Source: Bifidobacterium castoris
Lineage (GTDB): Bacteria > Actinomycetota > Actinomycetes > Actinomycetales > Bifidobacteriaceae
NCBI RefSeq assembly: GCF_003952025.1
Contig: NZ_QXGI01000005.1
Coordinates: 62,001 to 126,000 of the forward strand
DNA: 64,000 nucleotides
Direction: 5' to 3'
Positions 25,544 to 35,000 of the stretch are shown here, piece after piece. Every line of letters begins with the position of its first letter. Position 1 is the stretch's first letter. The translations under genes were made by a program, and so were the position numbers. The notes under the pieces are model-generated. The model had not been told where the DNA came from. It did not search any database and saw nothing but the letters and a program-made list of their open reading frames with translations.

Positions 25544-28500
25544 TCACATTCCCTTCGTCTCGTACACGGTCTGCATCTTCTCGGCGCATGCCGGGCAGAT
25601 CGGCTTGTCGTGGCAGTACCTGACGTGCTCCGGCGTCGGATGCGCGTCGATCGTCGACGCCAAGCTCGCGGCGGCCGCGTAGAACACGCGCGCGATCATC
25701 GTCAACGACCACACGAGCAGTTTCGATTCGCCGCGCGCGCTCGCCGCCAGCATCCCCCAGACCTCCTCGTCCACACCGTCGGGCGGCTTGATGTCCCCGA
25801 AGGTCCTGATCTGCGGGAACAGGCCGCCGAGCTTCGCGATCGCGTAGGTGCTGTTCGGGTCGTCGCGCCGGCCCACGTCGCCGGCGTTGAGCGCGTCGCC
25901 GGCGAACAGCGGCTCCTGGTAGTGCATCTCCGCCTTCGACTTCTTCGCCGACGGATAGGTCACCTCGGCGACGTCGAACAATGCGGCGCGCGCGACCGGC
26001 AGCCGCGCTCCCCGCGCGCCGGCGCCGCCGTCCTCGACGTGCGGGAAGCGCATCGCCAGCTGGTAGCACACGAGCTGCAGGTCGCTGAAGCTCTCGGCGC
26101 GCCCGTGCATGCGTCCGGTCTTGTAGTCGATGAGACGCCAGCTCAGCGCGCCGCCCTCGTCGCGGCGCGTCTCGCGGCGGTCGATGCGGCCGGCTAGGCG
26201 GATGCGCATCCGATGGTCCCATTCGCACGGCCATCCGCCGATGAGCGCTCCCATGACCGCGGCGAGCTGGTCGGCGTCGAGCTGCAGCTTCGTCGCGTCG
26301 TTGAACGCCGCCGTGACGTCGGCGAGCGTGAAGGACGCGTCGAAGGAGATCTCCGCCTCGGCCTCGACGAGCCTGCCTACCGTCGGCAGGCTGCTGTGCG
26401 TGTAGCGGCGCGGGTGGCGTTCGGTCTTCGTCTTCTCCTTGCCGTTGCGGCCGATGGAGGTCACCGTGACCTCCTCGGTCGACTCCGGCCCCTGCTCGTA
26501 GATTGGCAGGTTCGAGCGCACGAGGTAGTCGGCCGCGTTGAGCAGGGTCCGCCGCGTGCGTTCGTCGCGCAGCGTCGCGTCGTAGCGTTCGTCGGCGTCG
26601 CGGATCGTCTCCGGGTCGATGCGCAGCGTCTCGTAGTAGGCGATCATCTGTCCGGCGAGGCGTTCGGCGCGCCGGCGCGCGACCTCGTCCCACGTCGCGT
26701 AGTCGGGCGAATCCGATTCGCGGAATCGCGCCTCGAGCTGCGCGTCTCCCAGGTCGAGCCGGTCCTGGTAGTCGGGCATGTCCCATCCCATCCGCGTCGC
26801 ATGCTCGAGCACGGCGTGCACGATCGAGCCGTAGTCGAGCGTGAACGGCTGCACGGTCGGCCCGAAGAACTCGCGTTCCATGCGCGCGCACACCGGGCAT
26901 CCCCACAGCGCGTCGACGGCGGACGGCGACAGGGTGACGGTCGGCGCCCCGCCGGCGGCGTCCGGCGCGTCCGCCCCGTGCGACGCGGCCGCCTCCCCAT
27001 GCCTCCAGGGGATGAACGGCACGTTCGAGATGCTCGGGATCGTAGCGCGCAGCAGGCTGCTGCCGTCGCCGCGACTATGTTCCACGCCGCGTTCCACAGC
27101 GGTGTTCGTGTTGGCGCTCGCCGCGGCGTCGGCGGCGGACGCGGCGTCCTCCCCCGGCTTGCGCTCCGGGCGGTATTCGCCCCACAGGCCGAGGAACGGC
27201 CAGTTGCCGGGGCCGGCGTCGGCGTAGCCGTTGACGGCGAGCAGGGCGAGCGCGTCGATGGCGTCGTCCACCTCGGCGTCGTCCACGCCGCCGTCGGCCG
27301 ACGCCGCGAGCCGTGCGCGCGCGAGTGCGATGAGGCCGCGCGCGTCGGCGTCGAGCGCCAGCCCGTCGCCGTCGCCGGGCTGCGTGTAGACGCGCGTCTC
27401 CGGCTTCGCGTCGCGTGCGCGGTCGAAATGCTCGGGCATATAGCCGTAGAGGAACTCGGAGGGCACGGCGTCGTCGTTGAGCGTCGCGCTGACATGCGCC
27501 TGCACGTCGGCGCGCGTCAGCGCGACGAGGAAGCTCTTCTGCTCGGTGCCGAGCACCTCCTGCAGCGCGATGTCGCGCTGCCCGGTGCGTTCGCCGCGCG
27601 TCATGTCGAGTTCGCCGTACAGGCGGATGTCGACGAGGTCCTCGCCGCCGAACATCGTGTTGCGCGCCGCGAGGTTCGGCCATACGCCCTCCTGCACGCC
27701 CGGCAGCCACACATGGCGCCAGTGCCGTCCGACGGCGCCGGCGGGCGTCGTCAGCGTGACGGCCTGGTCGAGCGGCGCCGTCCTCGCGAGCGAATCGGCT
27801 TCGATCTGCAGCTGGCGCACCTGGTTGATGAAGGTCGTGATCGACATCGTGCCGCCGTTGCGGTCCACGTAGTCGAACAGGCGCATCGCCACGTCGAGGC
27901 GGTCGTTCGCGGCGCGCCCGACCGGCGTGTTGAACAATGAGAGGCGCTGCCAATGCGCGGCGACGTCGCACACGCCCCATGCGGCCTCGAGCGCGAAGCG
28001 CGGCCGTGCGGCGTCCTGCGCCGCCAACGTGCGCAGCTGCCGCGCGATCCGGCCGACGTACTCCCACAGCCGCGCGAAGCGGCGCGCGGGCGCGTTGCGT
28101 CCGACGTGGCGGCGGTCGCCGGCCCCGGCGCCGCAGATCGAGGCGACCGTCTCGACGACCTTCGGCGCGCCGTCGTCGGCGAGCAGCAGATACAGCGCAT
28201 CGACGCCGAAGCCGACGTCGTCGCCGTCCTCGTCGCCGAGCACATGCACGTTGCCGGCGGCGTGCGCGGCGGCGGCCGCGTCGTGCAGCGCCGTCCACAT
28301 CCCGCGCAGCTCGCCGAGCGACGAGCCCGCGGCCGCGCCGCCGGCGGCACCGTCGACGTCCGCACCGCCCTCACCGTCTCCGTCGGCCGCGTCGCGCGCG
28401 TCGTCGGCGATCATGTCGAGGGCCTGCGCGGGGGCGGCCGCGTCAACCTCGGCGCAGGTCTCGGCGAGCGTGTCGAGCGCGGCGCGCGCCGGATCGGCGG

Positions 28501-30286
28501 CCTCGTCGTCATGGACCTTGCGGATCAGCTCGGCGCGGTCCTGCACGTCGGCGATCGACTGCAGCGCGCGCATCGCGGCGTCGATCATGTGCATGTCCAT
28601 CGGATGCGTCGCGTCGTCGTCCGCGCCGTCACGCCGTTTCGGCGCGACGTCGAGCAGCGGGCTCGCGACGATCGCGCGCACACGCGAGCGCACGAAGGCG
28701 GCGAGCGCCTTGAGCGGCGTCGCGCGCCCCGCGACGCCGTCGCAGCGCAGCTGCGCGAGTTCGATGAGCGAGAACAGGCCTTCGACGAAGGGCTCGTCGG
28801 CGAGCGGACGCGTCACCGACGAGAAGCGCACCGGGACGCCGTCGCGGCGCAGGCGTTCACCGTAGGCGCGGATCGCGCCGTTGTCGTGCATGATGACGGC
28901 CATGTCGTTCCACGGCGTGCCGTTGAGCAGATGCTCGGTCTTGATGTGCCACACGACGTCGTCGCCCTCCTCGACCGGCGTGCGGTAGAGGGCCGCGAGC
29001 ACCGAGTCGTCGGGCGTGACCGGCGCGATCGGGTAGGCGCCGGGCAGCGCCGGCATCTTGCCGGGCCGCTGCGGCATCGGCGCGAGGCCGTCCTCGCTCG
29101 TCGCGACCGACAGGCTCACGCGCGCCTGCACGGTGCGCAGGTAGTCGTCGTCGCCGGCGTCGGCGAGCACGAGCCGCGCCGGGCGCAGATGTTCGTCGAT
29201 CTGCCTGAACAGGTATTCGGGGTACGAGCCGCGGAACGACTGCACCGACTCGTCCGGATTGCCGGCGAGCACGAGCCGCACGCCGCGCGCATGCAGCGCC
29301 TCGAGGAAGCCGAAGCCGGCGAGCGTCAGGTCCTGCACGTCGTCGACGATGACGATGCGCGGCAGGTCGCTCTCGTCGAGCGTGCGGACGGCCTCGGTGC
29401 CGGCGACCTGCAGATAGCTGGCGTCGAGCCGGTACTCGTCGGGATGGGCCGCACGCATCGTCGCGATGTATTCGGCGCGCAGCGCGTATGCGAGCCGCCA
29501 CTGGATGCGCAGCCGTTCGCCGCGCATGCCGCAGCGCCCGACGGCGGCGAGCATCGCCTCCTCGCTGCCTGCGCCGGCGCCGACCTCGTCCATGCGTGCG
29601 AGCATGTCGCGCAGCTGGGCGACGAAGGCGGCGCTGACGCCCTCCTCGAGCAGCGCCTCGGTCGTCACGGCGCCCGACGGGTCGTCGTCGCCCATGGCCG
29701 CGTCGCCGTCGGCGACGAAGGCCGCCCACCGCTCGTTGCGGAAGTAGTCGCGCAGCAGGCGGCACGTGCCGCACATGTCGCCCGAACGCACATGGTCGAG
29801 ATGCACGGCGAGCACGCGGCGCAGCAGCGCGTCCTGCTCGGCGCCGTTGAGCAGCCTCGGCGCCGGCTCGCCGTCATGCGCGCGGCGCGCGGCTACGAGG
29901 CGGAACGCGAGCGCGTTGAGCGTCGTCGCCGGACGTGTGCTCGTGCTCACGCCGACATGGCGGATGAGTTCGGGCGTGTAGTCGTCGGCGAGCCGGCGGT
30001 TCGTCACGGCGAGCACGGCGCCCTGCGCGCCGAAGGCCGTCATCGCCTCCTTCGCCGCGTCGATCGCGAAGGACGTCTTGCCGCTGCGCGGCGGCCCGAC
30101 GACGAGGACGGCCGGCGTCTGCCCGTTCTGCGGCGCACGTGCGTCCCGCGCGTCGAGCGCCGCGCGCACCGGCTCGCTCATGAGCGCCTCATGCACCGTC
30201 CGGCGCACCGCCGCCTCGGCGCCGCCCATCCGCCGATCGAGGTCTTCCGCGGCCCGTGTCCGGCCGTCGTGGTCCCGTTCCCGCAT
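25544..30286 (-). CDS. AdnA-like helicase-nuclease with Cys-cluster nuclease domain
   Basis: A protein of about 1580 residues with a UvrD-like motor and a C-terminal nuclease. The N-terminal motor has the Walker A form VGPPRSGKTS, a DExx-like VDDVQD and the motif VI form VALTRADVQAH. The nuclease domain has the active-site strand RLIDYKTGR and cysteines that could hold an iron-sulfur cluster: CPVC about 330 residues upstream, and C-x5-C-x2-C at the very end (YCHDKPICPAC). Together with the adjoining AdnB-like gene it would process DNA ends for recombination. I place the start at 30286 (the second of two ATGs; GGAGGAG lies 6 nt upstream). An open frame continues to 30505 but includes a long perfect palindrome that looks regulatory. 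Confidence 0.8.
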   Translation of the reverse strand: MRERDHDGRTRAAEDLDRRMGGAEAAVRRTVHEALMSEPVRAALDARDARAPQNGQTPAVLVVGPPRSGKTSFAIDAAKEAMTAFGAQGAVLAVTNRRLADDYTPELIRHVGVSTSTRPATTLNALAFRLVAARRAHDGEPAPRLLNGAEQDALLRRVLAVHLDHVRSGDMCGTCRLLRDYFRNERWAAFVADGDAAMGDDDPSGAVTTEALLEEGVSAAFVAQLRDMLARMDEVGAGAGSEEAMLAAVGRCGMRGERLRIQWRLAYALRAEYIATMRAAHPDEYRLDASYLQVAGTEAVRTLDESDLPRIVIVDDVQDLTLAGFGFLEALHARGVRLVLAGNPDESVQSFRGSYPEYLFRQIDEHLRPARLVLADAGDDDYLRTVQARVSLSVATSEDGLAPMPQRPGKMPALPGAYPIAPVTPDDSVLAALYRTPVEEGDDVVWHIKTEHLLNGTPWNDMAVIMHDNGAIRAYGERLRRDGVPVRFSSVTRPLADEPFVEGLFSLIELAQLRCDGVAGRATPLKALAAFVRSRVRAIVASPLLDVAPKRRDGADDDATHPMDMHMIDAAMRALQSIADVQDRAELIRKVHDDEAADPARAALDTLAETCAEVDAAAPAQALDMIADDARDAADGDGEGGADVDGAAGGAAAGSSLGELRGMWTALHDAAAAAHAAGNVHVLGDEDGDDVGFGVDALYLLLADDGAPKVVETVASICGAGAGDRRHVGRNAPARRFARLWEYVGRIARQLRTLAAQDAARPRFALEAAWGVCDVAAHWQRLSLFNTPVGRAANDRLDVAMRLFDYVDRNGGTMSITTFINQVRQLQIEADSLARTAPLDQAVTLTTPAGAVGRHWRHVWLPGVQEGVWPNLAARNTMFGGEDLVDIRLYGELDMTRGERTGQRDIALQEVLGTEQKSFLVALTRADVQAHVSATLNDDAVPSEFLYGYMPEHFDRARDAKPETRVYTQPGDGDGLALDADARGLIALARARLAASADGGVDDAEVDDAIDALALLAVNGYADAGPGNWPFLGLWGEYRPERKPGEDAASAADAAASANTNTAVERGVEHSRGDGSSLLRATIPSISNVPFIPWRHGEAAASHGADAPDAAGGAPTVTLSPSAVDALWGCPVCARMEREFFGPTVQPFTLDYGSIVHAVLEHATRMGWDMPDYQDRLDLGDAQLEARFRESDSPDYATWDEVARRRAERLAGQMIAYYETLRIDPETIRDADERYDATLRDERTRRTLLNAADYLVRSNLPIYEQGPESTEEVTVTSIGRNGKEKTKTERHPRRYTHSSLPTVGRLVEAEAEISFDASFTLADVTAAFNDATKLQLDADQLAAVMGALIGGWPCEWDHRMRIRLAGRIDRRETRRDEGGALSWRLIDYKTGRMHGRAESFSDLQLVCYQLAMRFPHVEDGGAGARGARLPVARAALFDVAEVTYPSAKKSKAEMHYQEPLFAGDALNAGDVGRRDDPNSTYAIAKLGGLFPQIRTFGDIKPPDGVDEEVWGMLAASARGESKLLVWSLTMIARVFYAAAASLASTIDAHPTPEHVRYCHDKPICPACAEKMQTVYETKGM

Positions 30287-30606
30287 CATCGTCTCCTCCG
30301 ATTCGCTCGCTGCCGATTCCCGCACCGCGCCCCCGTTCCCCTCGATTGTCGCCTTCATCCGGACGCCGACGTCGGCGTCCGGTCCGAAAACCCCAGCATA
30401 CCGTCCGCGCGGCGCACGCGCCACCGGCGCGGCGCCGGAGCGGATCGCGGCCGGGAACATCCGCATCGTGAATACAAGGCCCCGCTTGACCACCGTTTCG
30501 GCCATTATTATGCACTAGAGGAAACTGATGATGCGCGCGCGTTTCGAGGCGGCCCCGGGGGCGGAACCGCGTCGGCGGGGCCGCGAAGAGGAACGGAATC
30601 GGATTC
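30287..30606. other. Divergent region between AdnA-like and kinase genes
   Basis: About 320 bp between two divergent operons. It holds a perfect 24-bp palindrome (listed separately). A TTGACC at 30486-30491 followed after 17 bp by TATGCA could be a plus-strand promoter for the kinase cluster; the match is moderate. Confidence 0.45.
30359..30382. promoter_or_regulatory. Perfect 24-bp palindrome, possible operator
   Basis: The half site CCGGACGCCGAC is followed immediately by its exact reverse complement. It lies in the divergent region, about 70 bp upstream of the preferred AdnA-like start. It could be a repressor-binding site or an RNA hairpin in the leader of the helicase operon. Confidence 0.5.
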
Positions 30607-32028
30607 ATGCCACAGAGGACCGCATCCACGGCCGCACATACACCGGCGGGCACCCCGGCGCCCCCGCGCCTGCGGGGCTACCGCTACGTGGGCGTCATCG
30701 GCAAGGGGTCGACGGCCTACGTCTTCCGCTACCGGCAGGAGGCGACCGAACGCGACGTGGCGATCAAGGTCGGCACGACGCACCTCGACTCGAAGGCCGG
30801 CGCGCGCTTCAAGACCGAAGCGGTCTTCATGGCGTCGCTGCAGCATCCGAACATCCTCACCGTCCACGGCGCCGGCGTCACCGACGACGGACGCCCGTAC
30901 ACGATCTTCGAATACGCTCCCGCCGGCTCGGTCAAGGACATCATCGCCACGCAGGGCGTCTACCCGGTCGACAGGACGCTCGACTACGGCGTGCAGCTCG
31001 CGAGCGCGCTGTATCTGGCGCACCGCAACAACACCGTGCACCGAGACCTCAAGACGAGCAACATCCTGATCACGGCGCAGGGCGTGCCGGCGATCGCCGA
31101 CTTCGGCATCGCGACGAACATCTACGACCACCGCAGCACCGGCTATTCGCCGCCGTGGGCGCCGCCGGAGGTCATCGCCTCGCGCGGCTCGGGCGACGAC
31201 CGCAGCGACATCTACTCGCTCGCGGCGACGCTGTACGCGATGCTCGCCGGCAAGTCGCCGTTCGAATACGCGTACGACCCGCACACGATCGACGAGCTCG
31301 TCGACTGCATCATGCACAAGCCGGTGCCGCCGATCAACCGCGCCGACGTGCCGCAGTCGCTGCAGCAGGTGCTGCTCAAGGCGCTCGCCCCGGACCCGGC
31401 GAACCGCTATTTCACGGCCGTCGAGTTCGCGCGCGCGTTGCAGGAGGTGCAGATCCAGCTGTACGGGCACGCCACGCCGGTCAACGTGCAGGGCATCGAG
31501 CCGTATCCGACGCGCGCCGCGATGGCGACGGCGGGCGCGCAGGGCGCGCTGCCGGCCGCGCCGGCGAAGCCGAAGGACCGCAGGCCGCTCATCATCGCGG
31601 CCGTCGTGCTCGTCGTGCTCGCCGTGCTCGGCGTCGTCTTCGCCGCCGTCATCCTGCCGAACATCGACCATTCGGGGGACACGGGGACGGCCGCCGTCGT
31701 CAACCCGGGCATGAACGGCACCTCGGGAGGCGACGACGATGACGACGGCACCACGACGACGGTGCCCTCGCCGATCGAACTGTCCGGCGCCTATGCGGGC
31801 GACACCGTCAAGTTCACGTGGAGCAACCCCGACCCGCAGGACGGCGACCGCTACGCATGGTCGGTCATCAACGGCACGGGCTCCGGGCAGGCGAACGCGA
31901 AGCTGATCGAGGGGACGTCGGTCGAGGTCCCGGCCTCGGACGGCGCGCAGACCTGCATCCAGGTGAGCATCGTGCGCCAGGACCGGCGCATGTCGTCTAC
32001 GCCGGCGACCGCCTGCGCGGTCAAGTGA
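30607..32028 (+). CDS. Membrane Ser/Thr protein kinase of the PFNA-type cluster
   Basis: A 473-residue eukaryotic-type kinase. All key residues are present: the glycine loop GKGSTAYVF, Lys54 (VAIKVG), the catalytic HRDLKTSN with Asp147 and Asn152, DFG at 165-167, and a PE motif after the activation loop (WAPPEV). A transmembrane helix follows (about residues 325-348, LIIAAVVLVVLAVLGVVF), then an acidic linker (GGDDDDDG) and a small extracellular beta-rich domain with no PASTA repeats. It heads a plus-strand cluster with an FN3 protein, MoxR, DUF58, transglutaminase-like and PP2C genes, the order known in bifidobacteria as the PFNA cluster, where the kinase is called Pkb2. It probably senses an envelope signal and phosphorylates cluster proteins. 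Confidence 0.9.
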   Translation: MPQRTASTAAHTPAGTPAPPRLRGYRYVGVIGKGSTAYVFRYRQEATERDVAIKVGTTHLDSKAGARFKTEAVFMASLQHPNILTVHGAGVTDDGRPYTIFEYAPAGSVKDIIATQGVYPVDRTLDYGVQLASALYLAHRNNTVHRDLKTSNILITAQGVPAIADFGIATNIYDHRSTGYSPPWAPPEVIASRGSGDDRSDIYSLAATLYAMLAGKSPFEYAYDPHTIDELVDCIMHKPVPPINRADVPQSLQQVLLKALAPDPANRYFTAVEFARALQEVQIQLYGHATPVNVQGIEPYPTRAAMATAGAQGALPAAPAKPKDRRPLIIAAVVLVVLAVLGVVFAAVILPNIDHSGDTGTAAVVNPGMNGTSGGDDDDDGTTTTVPSPIELSGAYAGDTVKFTWSNPDPQDGDRYAWSVINGTGSGQANAKLIEGTSVEVPASDGAQTCIQVSIVRQDRRMSSTPATACAVK

Positions 32029-32080
32029 ACGGCACGGACGGCGGCACAGGCACTACGGGGACGACGGAGAAGAGGCAACG

Positions 32081-35000
32081 ATGAAGTTCAACGGCAGGCG
32101 CACGAACGACGGATACGAACGTGGCACGCGGCGCAAGGAACGGCTGCGCTCGATCATGCGCACCGGCAGGAGGCCATGGATCGTGCCGCTCGTGTGCCTG
32201 CTCGCCGTGCTCGCCGTCATCATCGGCGCGTTCATCGTCAGCTCGGTCACCGAACGCCACCTCAAGCTCGACGACGGCACCGTGTGGGTGACGTCGCTCA
32301 ACGACGGCAAGGCGGCGCGCTTCAACGTGACGCTGCAGGAGGCGGACGTGGCCGTCATGGCCACCGGCGCGCAGTTCGACGTCGCGCAGGCGGGCGCCGT
32401 CACGATGCTCGACGAGGACGCGTCGACGGCGTCGATCGACCAGTCGACGGTGTCGATGGCCGACACGACGCCGACGAAGAACGGCATCCGCACCTATGTG
32501 GGCGGCGAGACCGTCGCGATGGTCGACACGCAGCGCGGCAGCGTCTGGGTCGGCGACGCCTCCGACATCAAATCGATCCGTCCCGTCGACAGCGACCCGA
32601 CGATGAAGCTCGGCGTCGGCGGCAAGGTCGTCGTCACGCACGACGGCACCGTCTACGGCTACCGTCCGCGCGACGCGAAGGTCCTCGCCGTCGAACCGGG
32701 CACGTCGATGGAGCCGCGCGAGGTCGCGAAACTCGCCGACGGCGCGCAAAGCGCCGACTCGTTCACCGTCGTCGGCGACCATCCGGTCATCGCCTCCGGC
32801 GACCGTCTCATCTGGGACGACGGCGGCGCCGAGTTCAAGGACGCGGGTCCGCTGACGCTGCAGGCGCCGAGCGCCGACGGAGGACAGACCGACTGGGTCG
32901 CCGCCGGCGCGCAAAGCGGCCTGGCGCTCGTCGACCTCTCATCGAAGAACGGCGACCCGCGCCTGCTGAGCTCGGGGGCCAAGGGCGAACCGGCGCAGCC
33001 GGTCTCGGTCGGCGGCTGCGTGCAGGGCGCGTGGGCGCAGAAGGCGCACAACGCGATCAAGGTGTGCTCGGCCGGCTCGGACGCGCAGTTCAAGACGCTC
33101 GAGGAGGTCACGCCCACCTCGCAGCTCGTCTACCGCGTCAACCACCGCCGCGCCGTGCTCAACGACGTGCTCAACGGCAACCTGTGGGACCCGGACGTCG
33201 ACACGAGCGTCATCAAGATCCAGTGGAAGAAGATCGAGACCAAACAGGAAAGCCGCGAGCAGAACAGCGACGAGTCGACGAACAGCAAGCGCAACTTCGA
33301 GAAGCAGTGCTCGTCGAAATCCGGCCAGATCAAGGCCGAGGACGACGAGTTCGGCGCGCGCGTCGGCTCCCACCAGATCCTCGACGTGCTCAGGAACGAC
33401 GAGCAGACCGACTGCTCGGTGCTGCGCATCACGTCGGTGAGCGCGCCGAAGAACAGCTCGCTCACCGTCTCGCCGATCTACGACGGCCGCTACCTGCAGC
33501 TCAACGCCTCCGACGCGTCGGCCGGCACGGCGACCTTCACCTACGAGATCAGCGACGGCCGCGACCAGACGAGCTCGGCGACGGTCACGCTCAAAATCGA
33601 ATCCAACTCCGGCAACCACGCGCCGCGCCAGGTCGAGACGCCCGAGCAGATCGACGTCGAACAGGGCGCGAGCTACACCGGCAACGCGCTCGGCGGCTTC
33701 ACCGACGAGGACGGCGACCCGCTCACGCTCGTCGACGCGCACGTCGAGAACACCGAGGAGGCCACCGTCTCGACGCGCGCCGACGGCCAGCTCACGTTCA
33801 ACGCCGGATCGATGAACTCGGGACGCGCGACCGTCAAACTCACCGTCTCCGACGGCAAGGAGACTGCGACCGGCACGATGTACTTCGCCGTGCGCCCGGC
33901 GCACACGCTGCCGGCGAGCATCGACCCGGTCGTCAAGAAGACGACGCCGAACACGCCGACGCAGATCGACCTCAAACCCTATGTGCACGGCACATCCGTC
34001 GACCCGGTCAAGATCAGCGACGTCGAAGCCCCCGACAAGACGACGGCCTCGCCGCACCCCTCGGACATGGGCTTCACGTTCACGGCGCAGCAGACCGGCA
34101 CCTACTACGTCTCCTACACGGCCACGCAGGGCGCGATCCCGGCGACCGGCCTCGTGCGCGTCGAGGTCGAGGCGCTCGCGAAGGACGAGGCGCGCCCGGT
34201 CGCCGCGAACGACGTCGCGCTGCTCGGCGCCGACAACACGGCGATCGTCGAGCCGCTGTCGAACGACGTCGACCCGCTCGGCGGCGTCCTTTCGGTGACC
34301 GACGTGAGGGCGCCGGCCGATTCGAGCATCAAGGCCGGCATCGTCTCGAACAAGCGCGTCTACCTGACGGCCATGCAGCTGCCGACGGCGCCCGTCGAGA
34401 TCGAATACACGGTCGCGAACGCGTCCGGATCGTCGACCGGCACGATCGTGCTGCAGCCGCCGGCGTTGTCCGGCGCGAGCAGCGCGCCGAAGGCGAGCAA
34501 CGTCGACGTCTCGGTGCGCACCGGCGGCATCGTCTCCGTCGACGTGCCCGACCATGTCACCTACGCGGACGGCACGACGATCACGTTGAGCAACAAGCTG
34601 CAGTACGACACGAGCACGTTCAAGGGACTCGTGTTCGTCTCCTCCGACATCGTACGCTACCAGGCGCCGGGCGAACCGGGCTCCTACCCGGTGACCTACA
34701 CCGTCACCGACACGCTCGGCAACAGCGCGTCCGCGACGATCACCTTCAACGTCCACCGCGCCGACGCCGACGCGAAGGCCGCCGCGAGCCCGAAGGACGT
34801 CGAGGCGCAGGTCGCCGCCGGCCAGAAGATCCGCATCCCGATCACGCTGCGCGGCATCGACAACGACGGCGACGACGTGCAGCTGCTCGGCCTGGGCAAC
34901 ACGGCGCCCCAGCTCGGCCGCATCAGCGAGGTCGGCGCCGACTACCTCGTCTACGAGGCCTATGAGGATTCGTCGGGCACCGACGAGTTCAGCTACGCGG

